Program-made: the position numbers and the translations under genes
Shown: positions 19,874 through 29,739 of the stretch, piece by piece
Numbering within the stretch: the stretch's first letter is position 1
How the letters are laid out: each line of letters begins with the position of its first letter
The notes under the pieces: generated by a model
The model's input: only the letters and a program-made list of their open reading frames with translations
Told to the model about the DNA's origin: nothing
Databases searched by the model: none
From: Sporosarcina psychrophila
GTDB taxonomy: Bacteria > Bacillota > Bacilli > Bacillales_A > Planococcaceae
Reading direction: 5' to 3'
Assembly (NCBI RefSeq): GCF_001590685.1
Contig: NZ_CP014616.1
Coordinates: 3,781,001 to 3,845,000 of the forward strand
DNA: 64,000 nt

Positions 19874-22597
19874 TTATTTATTTAAAATTTTTGCAACTGC
19901 AGCAGCTACATAATCATTCGCTTGTTTGATAGTAGTAACTTTATCTATCCCAGCGAAGTTAAGTGCAACAACTACTCCAGCAGTATCTGTTTTAGTTAAT
20001 TTATTTACTTCTTCAGCTACAGCAAGTTTTTGAGTTGCATCCAAAGCCACATATGTTGGATACGCAAACGTATCTAAAGTTGTTTTAGTTGAAATGTTAG
20101 TAGCAGTAGCTAAATTGCCAATTGCATTAAAGCTATCAAGTTTAACTTTATGATCAGCCATTGCAACCCCTATAGCCGTAACTACAAGGTTAGCATCTAA
20201 TTTAGTCGCTAATGTAGAACGTTTATCAATAACTAGTTGTGCAACTTCAAGTTTAACTTGAGATGAAGCGTTAAGATAATCTGTACTAACAGGGCTAGTT
20301 ACACCTGAAGCAATCTCAGTTAATGCATCACGTACTTGAGCTACAGTAGCAGATGTATCTTTTACTGTTGCAAGATTTGCTGTAGCGTTATTCGTTCCAT
20401 TAACGCTAGTAATAATAGCAGTAACTTGAGCAGCTGTTGTTTTACCTTTAGCTTTTAGTGCATCACGATATTGGATTAAAGACGTATCGCTAACTTTAGT
20501 CATATCAAATTTGTCAGCTGTATGGCTCGTTACATCAGCCAATTTTTGAAGAGTAGCTTTTACTTCAGCAGCCGTACTTGTTTCTGTTAATGCATTAATT
20601 GAATCTGTAGCAGATTTTAATGCAGCAGTGTCAGCAGCTGTTACAACAGCTGTTTTCAAAGCTGCTACTGTTGTAGTACCAGTAATTGTAGTTGCAGGTG
20701 CATTTTTAGCTGTTAGGTATTCAGCTTTCAAGTTTGCATTCAATGCTGTAGCAGGTAGGTTAACGCTGTCTAGCTCAGAAAGTCTCACTAATGCATTGTA
20801 TACAGTCGCAGCTGTCGTTGCTTCTTTAACTCCAAATACTGCAGATTTAACTTCTGAAGCTTTAACGGCTGCAGCTTTAGTAGTAGCAGGCGCTACATCA
20901 GCAACAGTATAAAGTTTAATTAATTCTGTAACTGCATTTTGTTCAGCAACTGTAGTAGCGGCTGTACTTGCAGCATTAATTTTAACTGTATTTTGTGCGT
21001 TAACTAGTGCTTGAATTTCAGCAACTGTGTCAGTGTTAGCAGGTGTTGCTTTAGCAGTTGTAATTGCATTGTTATAATCCACAATCCAACTTGCGTTTAC
21101 GTTTGAAAATGCTTTGTGTTGAAGAGCACTTAACAGTTGAACTTGGTTAGTTGCATCATTTACCGCTTTTACAGCAGCTGCTGCTTCTCCTGTAGAAACT
21201 GTAGTATCGTTTGCTTTATTAATAACTGATTGAATATCAGCTAGATTTTCTTTAGTTGCATTAGCATTGATAGCTGCTACATAAGCTGTGATATTAGCAT
21301 CAACGATGTTAACTAAACCAGCTTTTTTAAGTGCTGCTAATGTTGTTACTTCATTATTTGTCGCAGAAGCAGTAACGATATCAGCGAAGTTTTTAATTGC
21401 ATTGTTATCGTATTTAACTGCGCCAATTACCCAAACGCCAGTAGGATCTACTGTAAGTGAAGTTTTAAATGTGAAAGTAGCTTCAGTTTCACCTTTTTCT
21501 AGAGAAAGCGGGTTAACCTCCACTGCGTTTCCTTTGTCATCTAATACATTAATTGTGAATGCAGTTTCATTTTGTGCCAAAGCTTTGAGTGTTACTTTTA
21601 CGCTTGTTTTAGTAATAGACTCTACTTTAGTTACATTTAAATCATCTGCAGTAAAGTCAAATGTCATAGCGATAGTTTTCTCTGCTTTTGCTTCACCTTT
21701 AGTAAGTGTCACAACATATTCTCCAGCAGTTTTACCAGCTACTACTGTTGCTACTACGTCTTTTTCAGTTACAAGTGAAGTAACATATGTTTGAACTGCT
21801 GCTAGTTTGTTAGCATCAGTTGCATAGTTTCCACGAGCAACAGTAACTGCGCCAGCTTTAACTTGTTCAGCTGCTGCATCTACTGCAACTTTATCAACAT
21901 CTACTACAGGTGCTTTAACTTCAGAGAAGTCTGTGTTGATTGATTTGTGAAGGAACGTAGCGAAATGTCCACGAGTTGTTGTGTTTTTAGGGTTGAAAGC
22001 TGGTGCAGCTGGGTTCGTTATATCGAAGTAATCTAGAACGTCGATTGCTGTACGAGCTTCAGCTTTCGCTTTTGTTAAATCAGTAACGTCTTTTTTGAAG
22101 TCTTGTTCTTTAACATATTTTACGAGTTCTATGTCTTTAACTGTATCAAATGCACGAACGATAACAACAGCCATGTTTTCACGAGTGATGTTGTCGCCAG
22201 CTAATAGACGATCGTTACTTCCGTTGAATACGCCATTGTCTTTAACGACTGCAGCATATTGCAAGAGTTCATCATTTGATTTTGATGTCAAATCTGAGAA
22301 ACGCATTTTAGTTTTATAGTCTGTCGGTACTTTATAACCTTCAGATACAAGCCATTTACCCATCAATTTCACAACGTCAGAACGAGTCAACGTTTTGTTT
22401 GGCAAGAATGAACCGTCTGGATAACCAGTGATGACACCTGCATCAGATAGTGCGTCGATTGCAGTTTCATGCGTGTTACCTTTTGTATCTTTGAAATCTT
22501 TCGCACTTGCTACTGGTGCTACCGCAGACGCTACCAATGCTGCAGATGCAGCACCTACTATAAACTTTTTGTACTTCGCTGATTGATTACTAGACAT
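19874..22597 (-). CDS. S-layer protein with three N-terminal SLH domains
   Basis: Probably the main surface-array protein. It has 907 residues: a signal peptide (about 1-32, ending in VASAKDF), three SLH domains (about 33-80, 95-150 and 165-235, with ITGYPDGSFLPNKTLTRSDVVKLMG in the first), and then about 670 residues of Ala/Thr/Val/Asn-rich sequence with few Cys or aromatic residues, typical of S-layer array domains. A strong ribosome binding site (AGAGGAGGAAA) and a long untranslated leader fit high expression. SLH domains should attach it to secondary wall polymer. Whether it is the dominant S-layer protein is inference; a second, smaller SLH protein lies at 55031 and a NEAT-SLH protein at 11294. 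Confidence 0.9.
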   Translation of the reverse strand: MSSNQSAKYKKFIVGAASAALVASAVAPVASAKDFKDTKGNTHETAIDALSDAGVITGYPDGSFLPNKTLTRSDVVKLMGKWLVSEGYKVPTDYKTKMRFSDLTSKSNDELLQYAAVVKDNGVFNGSNDRLLAGDNITRENMAVVIVRAFDTVKDIELVKYVKEQDFKKDVTDLTKAKAEARTAIDVLDYFDITNPAAPAFNPKNTTTRGHFATFLHKSINTDFSEVKAPVVDVDKVAVDAAAEQVKAGAVTVARGNYATDANKLAAVQTYVTSLVTEKDVVATVVAGKTAGEYVVTLTKGEAKAEKTIAMTFDFTADDLNVTKVESITKTSVKVTLKALAQNETAFTINVLDDKGNAVEVNPLSLEKGETEATFTFKTSLTVDPTGVWVIGAVKYDNNAIKNFADIVTASATNNEVTTLAALKKAGLVNIVDANITAYVAAINANATKENLADIQSVINKANDTTVSTGEAAAAVKAVNDATNQVQLLSALQHKAFSNVNASWIVDYNNAITTAKATPANTDTVAEIQALVNAQNTVKINAASTAATTVAEQNAVTELIKLYTVADVAPATTKAAAVKASEVKSAVFGVKEATTAATVYNALVRLSELDSVNLPATALNANLKAEYLTAKNAPATTITGTTTVAALKTAVVTAADTAALKSATDSINALTETSTAAEVKATLQKLADVTSHTADKFDMTKVSDTSLIQYRDALKAKGKTTAAQVTAIITSVNGTNNATANLATVKDTSATVAQVRDALTEIASGVTSPVSTDYLNASSQVKLEVAQLVIDKRSTLATKLDANLVVTAIGVAMADHKVKLDSFNAIGNLATATNISTKTTLDTFAYPTYVALDATQKLAVAEEVNKLTKTDTAGVVVALNFAGIDKVTTIKQANDYVAAAVAKILNK

Positions 22598-22994
22598 AAA
22601 ATAATTTCCTCCTCTTAAAAACTATGGTATCGCATGTGAATTACCAAATATTAGTGGTACTGCTTATGTACCTTTTTGTTGCACCCTTATCGTAGCATGT
22701 AGTTTGAAGTCTATCATGGTCCAATTTATGGGTATAGTTGTTTGCTAGATTAGAAGGCACAAACAGATTAAGCAGTACTGGAACAACGTAAATAGGATGA
22801 ATTAAACAGCAACCGACATCGTCTAGGACGAGGAGCGCTTCATTCACCTATAGTATTCTATACCCGTTAACCGGACGCTTAAAACAGTCTACCATACTTC
22901 TATCTCCCAACCCGTCGAGTGCCATTGTTAAAAATATGGCTCTATAATAGAAGGAACTCATTACAAATCGTAAAAATCATACAAATGCACCACA
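22598..22994. other. Leader and gap upstream of the S-layer gene
   Basis: About 400 nt without a supported gene. It probably contains the promoter and long leader of the S-layer gene, but no promoter stood out clearly. An open frame at 22641-22847 has no ribosome binding site and is rejected. A short inverted repeat (GGTACTGCTTATGTACC) lies at about 22656-22673. Confidence 0.4.
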
Positions 22995-23030
22995 GAAAAA
23001 AACACCATTTGAACTATCAAAATGGTGTCT
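22995..23030 (-). terminator. Terminator after the ornithine cyclodeaminase-family gene
   Basis: On the minus strand, ACACCATTT and AAATGGTGT flank a 9-nt loop and are followed by TTTTTT. Confidence 0.85.
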
Positions 23031-23048
23031 TTCCTATTTCCCGACTAC

Positions 23049-24038
23049 TTATATCTCAAATTGTACCCCGATGCCTTGATCATTCGCTTTTCGATAGACG
23101 CCTTTCGCAACGGCCAAATCGAAATATGCCGCACCTACCGATTTGAAGAAAGTAATCTCTTCATCGTTCGTGCGAGCATCTAACTTTCCGATAACAACAT
23201 CCATTAGCTCCCCGTGAATCTTTTCGAATCCCCAGTCAGTCTCATTAGCAGCGTGAATCAATTCCCCAGCTTCTTCTGTTACACCTTCCAGATCATCAAC
23301 GACAATTTTACTGGCACGTTGAATGAATTCGAAATCTACCTCCCTCATATGTGGTAAATACGATCCAACCCCATTAACATGTGTCCCTGGCTTAACGTCG
23401 TTTCCGTTGAAAACTGGTGTAGTAGACCGAGTGCTGCAACAAATGATATCTGCACGACGAACCGCGTCAGCTACATCCCTTACAATAGTAATTTGAACTA
23501 CTTCATTAACTCCAAATGCTTGAAGTCTTTCGCCAAACTTCACCGCTTTTTCTTCTGTCGGATTAACAAGAAGAATCTCTTTGATATCGCGAACTGCTAG
23601 AACACCAAGAACTTGTTCAAATGCCATTCCACCCGTCCCTATAACTGTTAGAACAGTTGAATTCAACTTCGACAATTTCGCTGTCGCCAATCCACTAAGT
23701 GCACCCGTGCGCAATCTCGTCAAATACGATGCATTCATTAATGCAAGATGCTCACCGTTTTGTGCATCCGTCACGAGTACGACTCCTTGAGTTGTCGGCT
23801 TTCCAACTGCTGGATTATTCGGAAAAATTGTAACCGTTTTCACAGTAACTACTTCTTCTACTAGATCAGCACTTGGCATGTACAATGAAGATGCGTTATG
23901 CTCTGGGAATTCAACGACTGTCCGTGGCGGATTCTTTATCTTCCCTTCCACCTTAGAACGTAAAACCTTTTCGATGTCTACTAATGCTTCTTTCATTCCA
24001 TAAATAGATTGAATCTCATTTTCATTCAATAAAAGCAT
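23049..24038 (-). CDS. Ornithine cyclodeaminase / mu-crystallin family dehydrogenase
   Basis: A cytoplasmic NAD(P)-dependent enzyme of 329 residues. The family signature regions are RTVVEFPE with SSLYMPS near residue 42, the substrate-binding [15 protein letters not shown] near residue 110, the nucleotide-binding [11 protein letters not shown] near residue 137, and [11 protein letters not shown] near residue 200. Members include true ornithine cyclodeaminases, alanine dehydrogenases, pyrroline-2-carboxylate reductases and opine-type dehydrogenases such as SbnB, so the substrate is open. It lies 21 nt downstream of an MHS-family transporter and is probably co-transcribed with it under the XRE-cupin regulator. 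The ATG start follows AAAGGTGG. Confidence 0.88.
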   Translation of the reverse strand: MLLLNENEIQSIYGMKEALVDIEKVLRSKVEGKIKNPPRTVVEFPEHNASSLYMPSADLVEEVVTVKTVTIFPNNPAVGKPTTQGVVLVTDAQNGEHLALMNASYLTRLRTGALSGLATAKLSKLNSTVLTVIGTGGMAFEQVLGVLAVRDIKEILLVNPTEEKAVKFGERLQAFGVNEVVQITIVRDVADAVRRADIICCSTRSTTPVFNGNDVKPGTHVNGVGSYLPHMREVDFEFIQRASKIVVDDLEGVTEEAGELIHAANETDWGFEKIHGELMDVVIGKLDARTNDEEITFFKSVGAAYFDLAVAKGVYRKANDQGIGVQFEI

Positions 24039-24059
24039 GTTTATACCACCTTTTTTTAT

Positions 24060-25337
24060 TTATGCGTCCAACTCTTGACCTTTACGATCTTTTACAGCCC
24101 AAACCGCTAACAATGAAACGACTGCAGTAAAGATAATATACAGTGCGACTGGCACATATGAGTTGTTGAACTTTAGTAAAAGTGCCGTTGCAACAAGTGG
24201 TGCTGTTCCTCCTGCTAATGCCGCACCAATCTGATAACCGAGTGAGATACCCGTATAACGGACTTCTGCAGAGAAAATTTCTGATAACATTGTGCCAAGA
24301 ACTGCGGTAATCGGTGCCCAAATGACGCCCAGTCCAATTACTGTTGCAATAACTAGGAGTGTTACCGAACCTTGTTTCACTAACCAGAAGTATGGGAATG
24401 CATACAATGCCATGGCGATTGTTCCGAATACATACAACGGTTTTCTACCAACACGGTCAGACAAAGCGCCCATAATCGGTATTAAGATCGTTGTAACAAT
24501 TGTTCCGACCATAACCGCACCTAATGTTGCTGTCCGAGTGAACCCAAGATTTGTCGTTGCATAAGATACAACAAATGTACTGAAAATATAAAATGGTGCA
24601 GTTTCAACAACTTTTGCGCCAATTGCGATGAGTACTTCGCGCCAGTGATATTTTAACGTATGGAATAGCGGTACTTTCGGAATTTCCCCTTTTTCCTGTA
24701 CTGCCTTAAACGACGGTGTTTCGTCAATTCCTTTACGAATCCATAACCCAAACACGACAAGCAACGCACTTAAGATGAATGGAACGCGCCATCCCCATGT
24801 CATAAATGAATCTTCAGGAAGAAGTGTCATAATCGAAAGTGCAATTGTTCCAAGTAGCATCCCAATCGTAATTCCCATTTGTGGTACACTTCCATAAAGT
24901 CCACGTTTTTCTTTTGGTGCATATTCGACAGCGAGCAGTAATGCTCCACCCCATTCTCCGCCGATTCCTAACCCTTGAATCAAGCGCAGTGTAATCAGTA
25001 GAATCGGCGCCCAAATACCGATTGCTTGGTATGTTGGCAATAGCCCCATTCCGAATGTTGCAACACCCATCAGCGAAAGTGTTAGGACAAGTGTTTTCTT
25101 TCTTCCTATCCGGTCACCAATGTGACTAAAAATAATTCCCCCGAACGGACGGATGAAGAATGCGAGTGCAAATGATGCATACGCTAGTATTAGGCCGACT
25201 GACGGGTCTTCGGTTACAAAGAATACTTGATTAAAAACGAGTGCCGCTACTGTTCCGTACAAAAAGTAATCGAACCATTCAATCGAACTTCCTACGAGAC
25301 TCGCAAGCAAGACGCGATTCATCTTTCTTTTATCCAT
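24060..25337 (-). CDS. MFS transporter, metabolite:H+ symporter (MHS) family
   Basis: An integral membrane symporter of 425 residues with about 12 transmembrane helices. The typical MHS start (SSIEWFDYFLYGTVAALVFNQVFF near residue 15), the GDRIGRKKTL loop after helix 2 and the RLIQGLGIGGEWGGA motif near residue 118 are clear. This family (ProP, KgtP, ShiA, CitA) takes up organic acids, betaines and similar compounds. The exact substrate cannot be read. It is the first gene of a two-gene unit with an ornithine cyclodeaminase-family enzyme and is divergent from an XRE-cupin regulator. The ribosome binding site is GGGGAG. Confidence 0.92.
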   Translation of the reverse strand: MDKRKMNRVLLASLVGSSIEWFDYFLYGTVAALVFNQVFFVTEDPSVGLILAYASFALAFFIRPFGGIIFSHIGDRIGRKKTLVLTLSLMGVATFGMGLLPTYQAIGIWAPILLITLRLIQGLGIGGEWGGALLLAVEYAPKEKRGLYGSVPQMGITIGMLLGTIALSIMTLLPEDSFMTWGWRVPFILSALLVVFGLWIRKGIDETPSFKAVQEKGEIPKVPLFHTLKYHWREVLIAIGAKVVETAPFYIFSTFVVSYATTNLGFTRTATLGAVMVGTIVTTILIPIMGALSDRVGRKPLYVFGTIAMALYAFPYFWLVKQGSVTLLVIATVIGLGVIWAPITAVLGTMLSEIFSAEVRYTGISLGYQIGAALAGGTAPLVATALLLKFNNSYVPVALYIIFTAVVSLLAVWAVKDRKGQELDA

Positions 25338-25362
25338 ACCAAACTCCCCTTTGTTTGTTAAC

Positions 25363-25387
25363 TAAATTGAAGTGACACTTCAATTTA
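25363..25387. promoter_or_regulatory. Perfect 25-nt palindromic operator in the MFS / XRE-cupin divergent region
   Basis: Two 12-nt arms, TAAATTGAAGTG and its exact complement CACTTCAATTTA, surround a central A. It lies just downstream of the MFS promoter, overlapping the expected start region. The divergent cupin regulator is the obvious candidate to bind it (inference). Confidence 0.85.
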
Positions 25388-25397
25388 GATTAATTCT

Positions 25398-25426
25398 ATC
25401 ATATTGATAATAAAATTTTCTGTCAA
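25398..25426 (-). promoter_or_regulatory. Sigma-A promoter of the MFS gene
   Basis: On the minus strand, TTGACA (25421-25426), a 17-nt spacer and TATGAT (25398-25403). The palindromic operator follows directly downstream, a repressor-type layout. Confidence 0.85.
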
Positions 25427-25448
25427 CATTTTTTTAAGGAGTGATTAA

Positions 25449-25994
25449 ATGCAAGATAGTAACTTGGGTATTAAAATAAAGGAAATTCGAACAAAAAGAC
25501 GTATGACATTGAAAGTCCTAGCTGAAATGACCGGGTTTTCCATTAGCTTTTTATCTCAACTGGAACGCGGGAAATCGTCAGCAACACTGGAGTCCCTTAA
25601 AAAGATTTCCATTGCTCTCGAAGTGAATCCAAGTTACTTTTTCATCGACCCAAACGAAGAAAAAGAAGTAGTTCATCGGAATTCAACCGTTCCAATGCGG
25701 ACGAATGAACATAATATTTATTACAAAGATTTGAGCGGTGAGATGAATCAACCAGCATTTACACCACTCCTTGTTGTCATGAAACCTAATCAAAATGAAG
25801 GTGATCCCATCACCCACGAAGGACAGGAGTTTTTATATGTTCTCGAGGGACAATTGACAGTGCAAATCGGAGAAAAACTACATACACTTGATGCCTTCGA
25901 CTCCATTATGGTTGATTCCCGAGACCTGCATTATTGGTATAATTATACTGATAACGATGTGCGTTTTTTATGTATTTCGTATGATGAAAAATAA
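25449..25994 (+). CDS. XRE-family transcriptional regulator with C-terminal cupin domain
   Basis: A one-component regulator of 181 residues. A helix-turn-helix of the XRE type (about 8-62, with LKVLAEMTGFSISFLSQLERGKS) is followed by a cupin sensor domain (about 100-180) with HEGQEFLYVLEGQL and a following DLHYWYNY. Proteins of this plan usually control the transport and catabolism genes next to them, with a small metabolite bound in the cupin. It is divergent from the MFS/cyclodeaminase pair and shares a 110-nt region with a perfect palindrome. The ribosome binding site is AAGGAGTG. It ends just before a terminator. Confidence 0.93.
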   Translation: MQDSNLGIKIKEIRTKRRMTLKVLAEMTGFSISFLSQLERGKSSATLESLKKISIALEVNPSYFFIDPNEEKEVVHRNSTVPMRTNEHNIYYKDLSGEMNQPAFTPLLVVMKPNQNEGDPITHEGQEFLYVLEGQLTVQIGEKLHTLDAFDSIMVDSRDLHYWYNYTDNDVRFLCISYDEK

Positions 25995-26000
25995 CACAAA

Positions 26001-26040
26001 TAACCTCTAACCAGCAATTGGTCGGAGGTTATTTATCTTT
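26001..26040 (+). terminator. Terminator after the XRE-cupin regulator
   Basis: Arms AACCTCTAACC and GGTCGGAGGTT with a short AGCAATT loop, followed by ATTTATCTTTT. Confidence 0.75.
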
Positions 26041-26116
26041 TCTCATGTCATTTCCAACATGAAAATGTATTGCACTAACATTCATACTCGTGTTGGAGTT
26101 GAGTAGGTTACTGTCT

Positions 26117-27634
26117 TCAAGACTTACCCCAATCAGTTTTAAATGTTGCCAACTGAATTTCTGCATCAATAATTCTACGTTCTTTATCATTGAGCCAATG
26201 CATTGCTTCTTTCGTAAACTCTTTCGATTGTTCGAGTGAAGCTTTCATCGTTTCCGCGGAAGGTCCACCGTAGATCGTTCGTATAGCTACGAAATGTTGC
26301 GGACGTAACGTTTTATAGAAATCCTCTTCAGTGATTAGTAAATCTTTATTCAAAACAAGCTGTGCCTGGTCATTCGCCAGTTGCCACGTAAGGCTCATTA
26401 ACGATTCCTCGCCTGCGACTACCAATTTCTTCACACAATTACTGACGATTAGATGGGATTGTCTGAAGGTAATCTGCTCCGAACGAACCAATGTATCAGC
26501 CAGTTCTGTTACGTTCGCAAAACTGCTTTCCGCCCGTTCAAGTAACTTTTTCTTATTTACTTTCATTGTTAGGACGACACTGCCGAACAATTGGTAGATT
26601 CCAATCAGCCGATCAATCGCTTTCCACAAAAAAGGCTGCATATCGTCTTCCGTATCCACAATATCCCCAAACGGTGTGTTGTGCACCATCGTCAACACTG
26701 TATTCGTATCACCCACAACTGCTGACAATAAAGAACGCATATGTTCAATCGACACCGGGTTTCGTTTTTGAGGCATGATCGAACTTATTTGGACATATGG
26801 ATCAGCCAAAGTGAAAACATTAAATTCCTGCGTTGCCCATGTTAGAAAGTCTTGAACAGTACGCCCCAAGTTTAACGCGGACAACTGAACTGCACTCGCC
26901 GATTCCGTAATGTAATCCGCGCCAGCCACCGCATCCCATGAATTCTCGATAATATCGTCAAACGCCAGCAAATCTCGCATTCGTTCACGGCTGATTGCAA
27001 AACCCGTTGTTGTTAGTGCAGCCGCTCCCATACTACTTCGATTTACCGTTCCAAACGCCGACTGAACGCGCTTGAAATCTCTGCCGAGTTGATCTATAAC
27101 CGCTTTTAAATAATGGGCGAGCGTAGTCGGTTGCGCTTGTTGCGTATGGGTATAACCAATCATCACCGTATCGACATGCTCTTCACAAAATGCAATCAGT
27201 GCATCTTTTAACGCTAGCATCTCACTCATCAACTCAAGCAGTTTTTTGCGTAATGTCATTCTGTAAATAGCGATTCCCATATCATTCCGGCTTCGCGCAA
27301 TATGCAAATTCCCCGCAATCTCCCCCGCATCCTCAATCAAATCATGCTCAATGCGGAAAAAGAGATCTTCAAACAGCGGATTGTAATGGTCCGTACTGTA
27401 ATAATCCACATCGAGTGTCTGGATTGCTTTCCCAATCGTCACTGCATCTTCCTGGCTGACAATACCTTGCTCTTCCAACATTTTTAAATGTGCAGTATGA
27501 ATCTGTATCATCGAATGTAAAAAGTACTTCTTCGCTTCATCATAAGCAGGTTGCAAAACCATTTTCCGATACGTTTTAGACGGAAACTCTTCTCCTTCGA
27601 CTTCATTGATACGATCTTTGAAGCTCCTAATCAT
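26117..27634 (-). CDS. Argininosuccinate lyase / aspartase-superfamily lyase (ArgH-like)
   Basis: A homotetrameric lyase of about 505 residues. The superfamily signature SSIMPQKRNPVSIEH is near residue 280, the catalytic-region GYTHTQQAQPTTL near residue 155, and HIARSRNDMG near residue 105. These match ArgH. No argG or other arginine gene lies nearby, so it may act on another N-substituted aspartate or related adduct (family members include EDDS lyase). It lies between the XRE-cupin/MFS/cyclodeaminase genes and an Fbp/Pot-type ABC transporter. The start at 27634 is chosen because AAGGA lies 9 nt upstream; in-frame ATGs at 27640 and 27652 are alternatives. Confidence 0.85.
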   Translation of the reverse strand: MIRSFKDRINEVEGEEFPSKTYRKMVLQPAYDEAKKYFLHSMIQIHTAHLKMLEEQGIVSQEDAVTIGKAIQTLDVDYYSTDHYNPLFEDLFFRIEHDLIEDAGEIAGNLHIARSRNDMGIAIYRMTLRKKLLELMSEMLALKDALIAFCEEHVDTVMIGYTHTQQAQPTTLAHYLKAVIDQLGRDFKRVQSAFGTVNRSSMGAAALTTTGFAISRERMRDLLAFDDIIENSWDAVAGADYITESASAVQLSALNLGRTVQDFLTWATQEFNVFTLADPYVQISSIMPQKRNPVSIEHMRSLLSAVVGDTNTVLTMVHNTPFGDIVDTEDDMQPFLWKAIDRLIGIYQLFGSVVLTMKVNKKKLLERAESSFANVTELADTLVRSEQITFRQSHLIVSNCVKKLVVAGEESLMSLTWQLANDQAQLVLNKDLLITEEDFYKTLRPQHFVAIRTIYGGPSAETMKASLEQSKEFTKEAMHWLNDKERRIIDAEIQLATFKTDWGKS

Positions 27635-27679
27635 TGACATACATCCTTCCATTTAAGAATTATATATGTGAATTCCATT

Positions 27680-28003
27680 GAACCACTGCGGCGCTAGGGG
27701 TTGCCTCCCGCCATAAGCCAGGCAGCTTCGGCTCAGGGCACTGAAAAAGTACAATTTCCTTCAATACCGTTGATTTCCGTTCCGAGCGGACGCTTTCCGC
27801 GGGCACGGCTTCAGCCTCCTCGTCACTGCGTTCCTGCGGGGTCTTCAGCTCGCGCTGTTCCCGCCGGAGTCGCCGCTCTTCACTACAATCAACTAGTTCT
27901 TACTATAAATAAGAACTTTTTCAGTGGCTTCGCTTCGGCTACCCCTGTTAAGGCGCCTTCGCTCAGTTTATACGCCGAAATCAATACCTCAACTTATATA
28001 GTA
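27680..28003. repeat. Interspersed repeat with a second, nested Bacillus-type repeat
   Basis: The outer element begins GGCGCTAGGGGTTGCCTCCCGC and ends AAGGCGCCTTCGCTCAGTTTATA. Relatives lie at about 30870, 38655 and 41028. Inserted in it (about 27781-27876) is a GC-rich block with GGACGCTTTCCGCGGGC, CTCCTCGTCACTGCGTTCC and CGCCGGAGTCGCCGC, a palindromic repeat common in Bacillus genomes (recalled, not searched). The nesting shows the order of insertion: the outer element came first. Confidence 0.75.
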
Positions 28004-28005
28004 GG

Positions 28006-29727
28006 TTAAATCGCCGAACCAGCAGTTCCTTTAGATAACTTTTCAGAAATCGTCAACACAATGAGGATTAAAATGATTTGCAACACACCATATGCACAGG
28101 CTGTTCCAAATTTAAAGGCATACATCTTTTGGAAAATGGCTACTGATAATGGCATCGTTGACGTACTATAAATGAGGATCGATGCCACAAACTCCCCAAT
28201 ACTTTGAACAAATGCAAGAAGAGTTCCTGCTAAAATCCCCGTCAACGTCAATGGTAAAACGATTTTTCGGAACGTCATCCACCAACCAGCGCCAAGACTC
28301 CTCGAAGCCTCCTCTATCGATTGGTCCATCTGCATTAACGACGCCGATGTCGAACGGAAAACGAGTGGCAAGTGGCGAATGAAATAAGCGAGTGGCAATA
28401 TCCAAAACGTCCCTATCAACACTTGATTGAAAGCGAAAATATTTTCTTCACTGAATGCTGCAATCAAATTCACTGCTACAACAGTACCAGGAAGCGCCCA
28501 CGGAACCATGATTAAAATATCAAGCAATGTCTTCCCTTTGAAATTAAGCCTTACCATCGCATACGCCGCTGCGACACCGAACACGATGTTACCAAGCGTT
28601 GCCACAAAGCCCATTTGCAACGAGTTCCAAATTGGTCGCCATGTCCTTTCATCCGTGAATAATGCTTTATAATGGTCAAACGTATATTCAGGTGGCAACA
28701 CTTGAGTCGTCCACGTGCCATCCACAGATAACGATATGAGAATGAGCGTCAAAATCGGCAATAACAAGATGAGAACGCCAACAAAAGATAGAATGACGGA
28801 AACCACTTTCATCGCCTTCGACTTCACTTCCGAACGATGGACACTAATTCCTTTGCTCAAGTTTTGGTAATTACGCCTATTTTGGTACCATCTCATGATG
28901 ATTAAAAATGAAATTGATACAAATGATAATATTGTCGATTGTGTTGCGGCCATATCCAAGTTGCCATTCGTTCTCGATAAATAGATTTGCATCGTCATCG
29001 TCCGCTCCACTCCAAAAATGAGCGGTGCTGTGTATGACGCCATCGAAATCATGAACACGAGAAGCGCCGCGGCCACAATGGAAGGCGTCAGCATTGGTAA
29101 AATGATTTTTCGCCATATCCGAATTCTGCTCGCACCTAGGTTTGTCGCCGCTTCTTCGAGTGACGGATCGAGTCCCTTAATCGCCGCCGACGCGGTCAAA
29201 TAGAAGTACGTATACATCGTAAACGTATGGACCACAATAACGCCCCATACCCCTTTTAGCTTGAAAGGCACTTGCTCTAAGTTGAATAAATGCTGGATAC
29301 CACGTGGAATAATCCCACTTTCTCCATATAAAAACGTAAACGACAGCACACCAACTAACGGCGGCAACGCCATTGGCACTAAAACGAGAATGGACAACAC
29401 ACGCCGCCCTGGAAAGTCATACCGCTCCAGTAAAAAAGCCATCAACACGCCGACAATCGCACACGTAATAACACTAATTACTGAAATGTACACACTCGTC
29501 CAGAGTGCTTCCAGATTGGATGTACTCTCCAAACTGAAAAACTTTTTATAATTGTTCAGCCCTGTCTCACTGCCAAAGCTTTGGATGAACGTTTGGTAAA
29601 ACGGAAAAATAACATATCCAAACAAAATGAGGAACAATGGTGATATAAGAACATAGATAAATGAAGGGGACCGCGTAATACGTGCCCACAAACTATCTTG
29701 AGAAGAGTAGATTGTCTGTTTTTTCAT
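28006..29727 (-). CDS. ABC transporter permease, fused FbpB-type (Fe3+/2-aminoethylphosphonate-like)
   Basis: An inner-membrane permease of 573 residues made of two homologous halves, each with about six transmembrane helices and an EAA loop (SLEEAATNLGASRIRIWRKIILP near residue 193 and SIEEASRSLGAGWWMTFRKIVLP near residue 490). This fused layout is typical of ferric-iron, phosphonate and some polyamine importers. It follows the ATPase gene by 12 nt and should form one transporter with it and with the binding lipoprotein at 31095. The ATG start follows TAGGGGG. Its 3' end runs into a repeat element, and no terminator was seen. Confidence 0.9.
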   Translation of the reverse strand: MKKQTIYSSQDSLWARITRSPSFIYVLISPLFLILFGYVIFPFYQTFIQSFGSETGLNNYKKFFSLESTSNLEALWTSVYISVISVITCAIVGVLMAFLLERYDFPGRRVLSILVLVPMALPPLVGVLSFTFLYGESGIIPRGIQHLFNLEQVPFKLKGVWGVIVVHTFTMYTYFYLTASAAIKGLDPSLEEAATNLGASRIRIWRKIILPMLTPSIVAAALLVFMISMASYTAPLIFGVERTMTMQIYLSRTNGNLDMAATQSTILSFVSISFLIIMRWYQNRRNYQNLSKGISVHRSEVKSKAMKVVSVILSFVGVLILLLPILTLILISLSVDGTWTTQVLPPEYTFDHYKALFTDERTWRPIWNSLQMGFVATLGNIVFGVAAAYAMVRLNFKGKTLLDILIMVPWALPGTVVAVNLIAAFSEENIFAFNQVLIGTFWILPLAYFIRHLPLVFRSTSASLMQMDQSIEEASRSLGAGWWMTFRKIVLPLTLTGILAGTLLAFVQSIGEFVASILIYSTSTMPLSVAIFQKMYAFKFGTACAYGVLQIILILIVLTISEKLSKGTAGSAI

Positions 29728-29739
29728 AAGTCTAGCCCC

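Noticed and set aside
22641-22847. 68-codon open frame upstream of the S-layer gene
   Set aside because: No ribosome binding site; it lies in the probable leader of the S-layer gene.
26117-27634. Plain arginine biosynthesis argH
   Set aside because: Not excluded by sequence, but no argG or other arginine gene is adjacent and the context is transport and catabolism, so it was named only ArgH-like.
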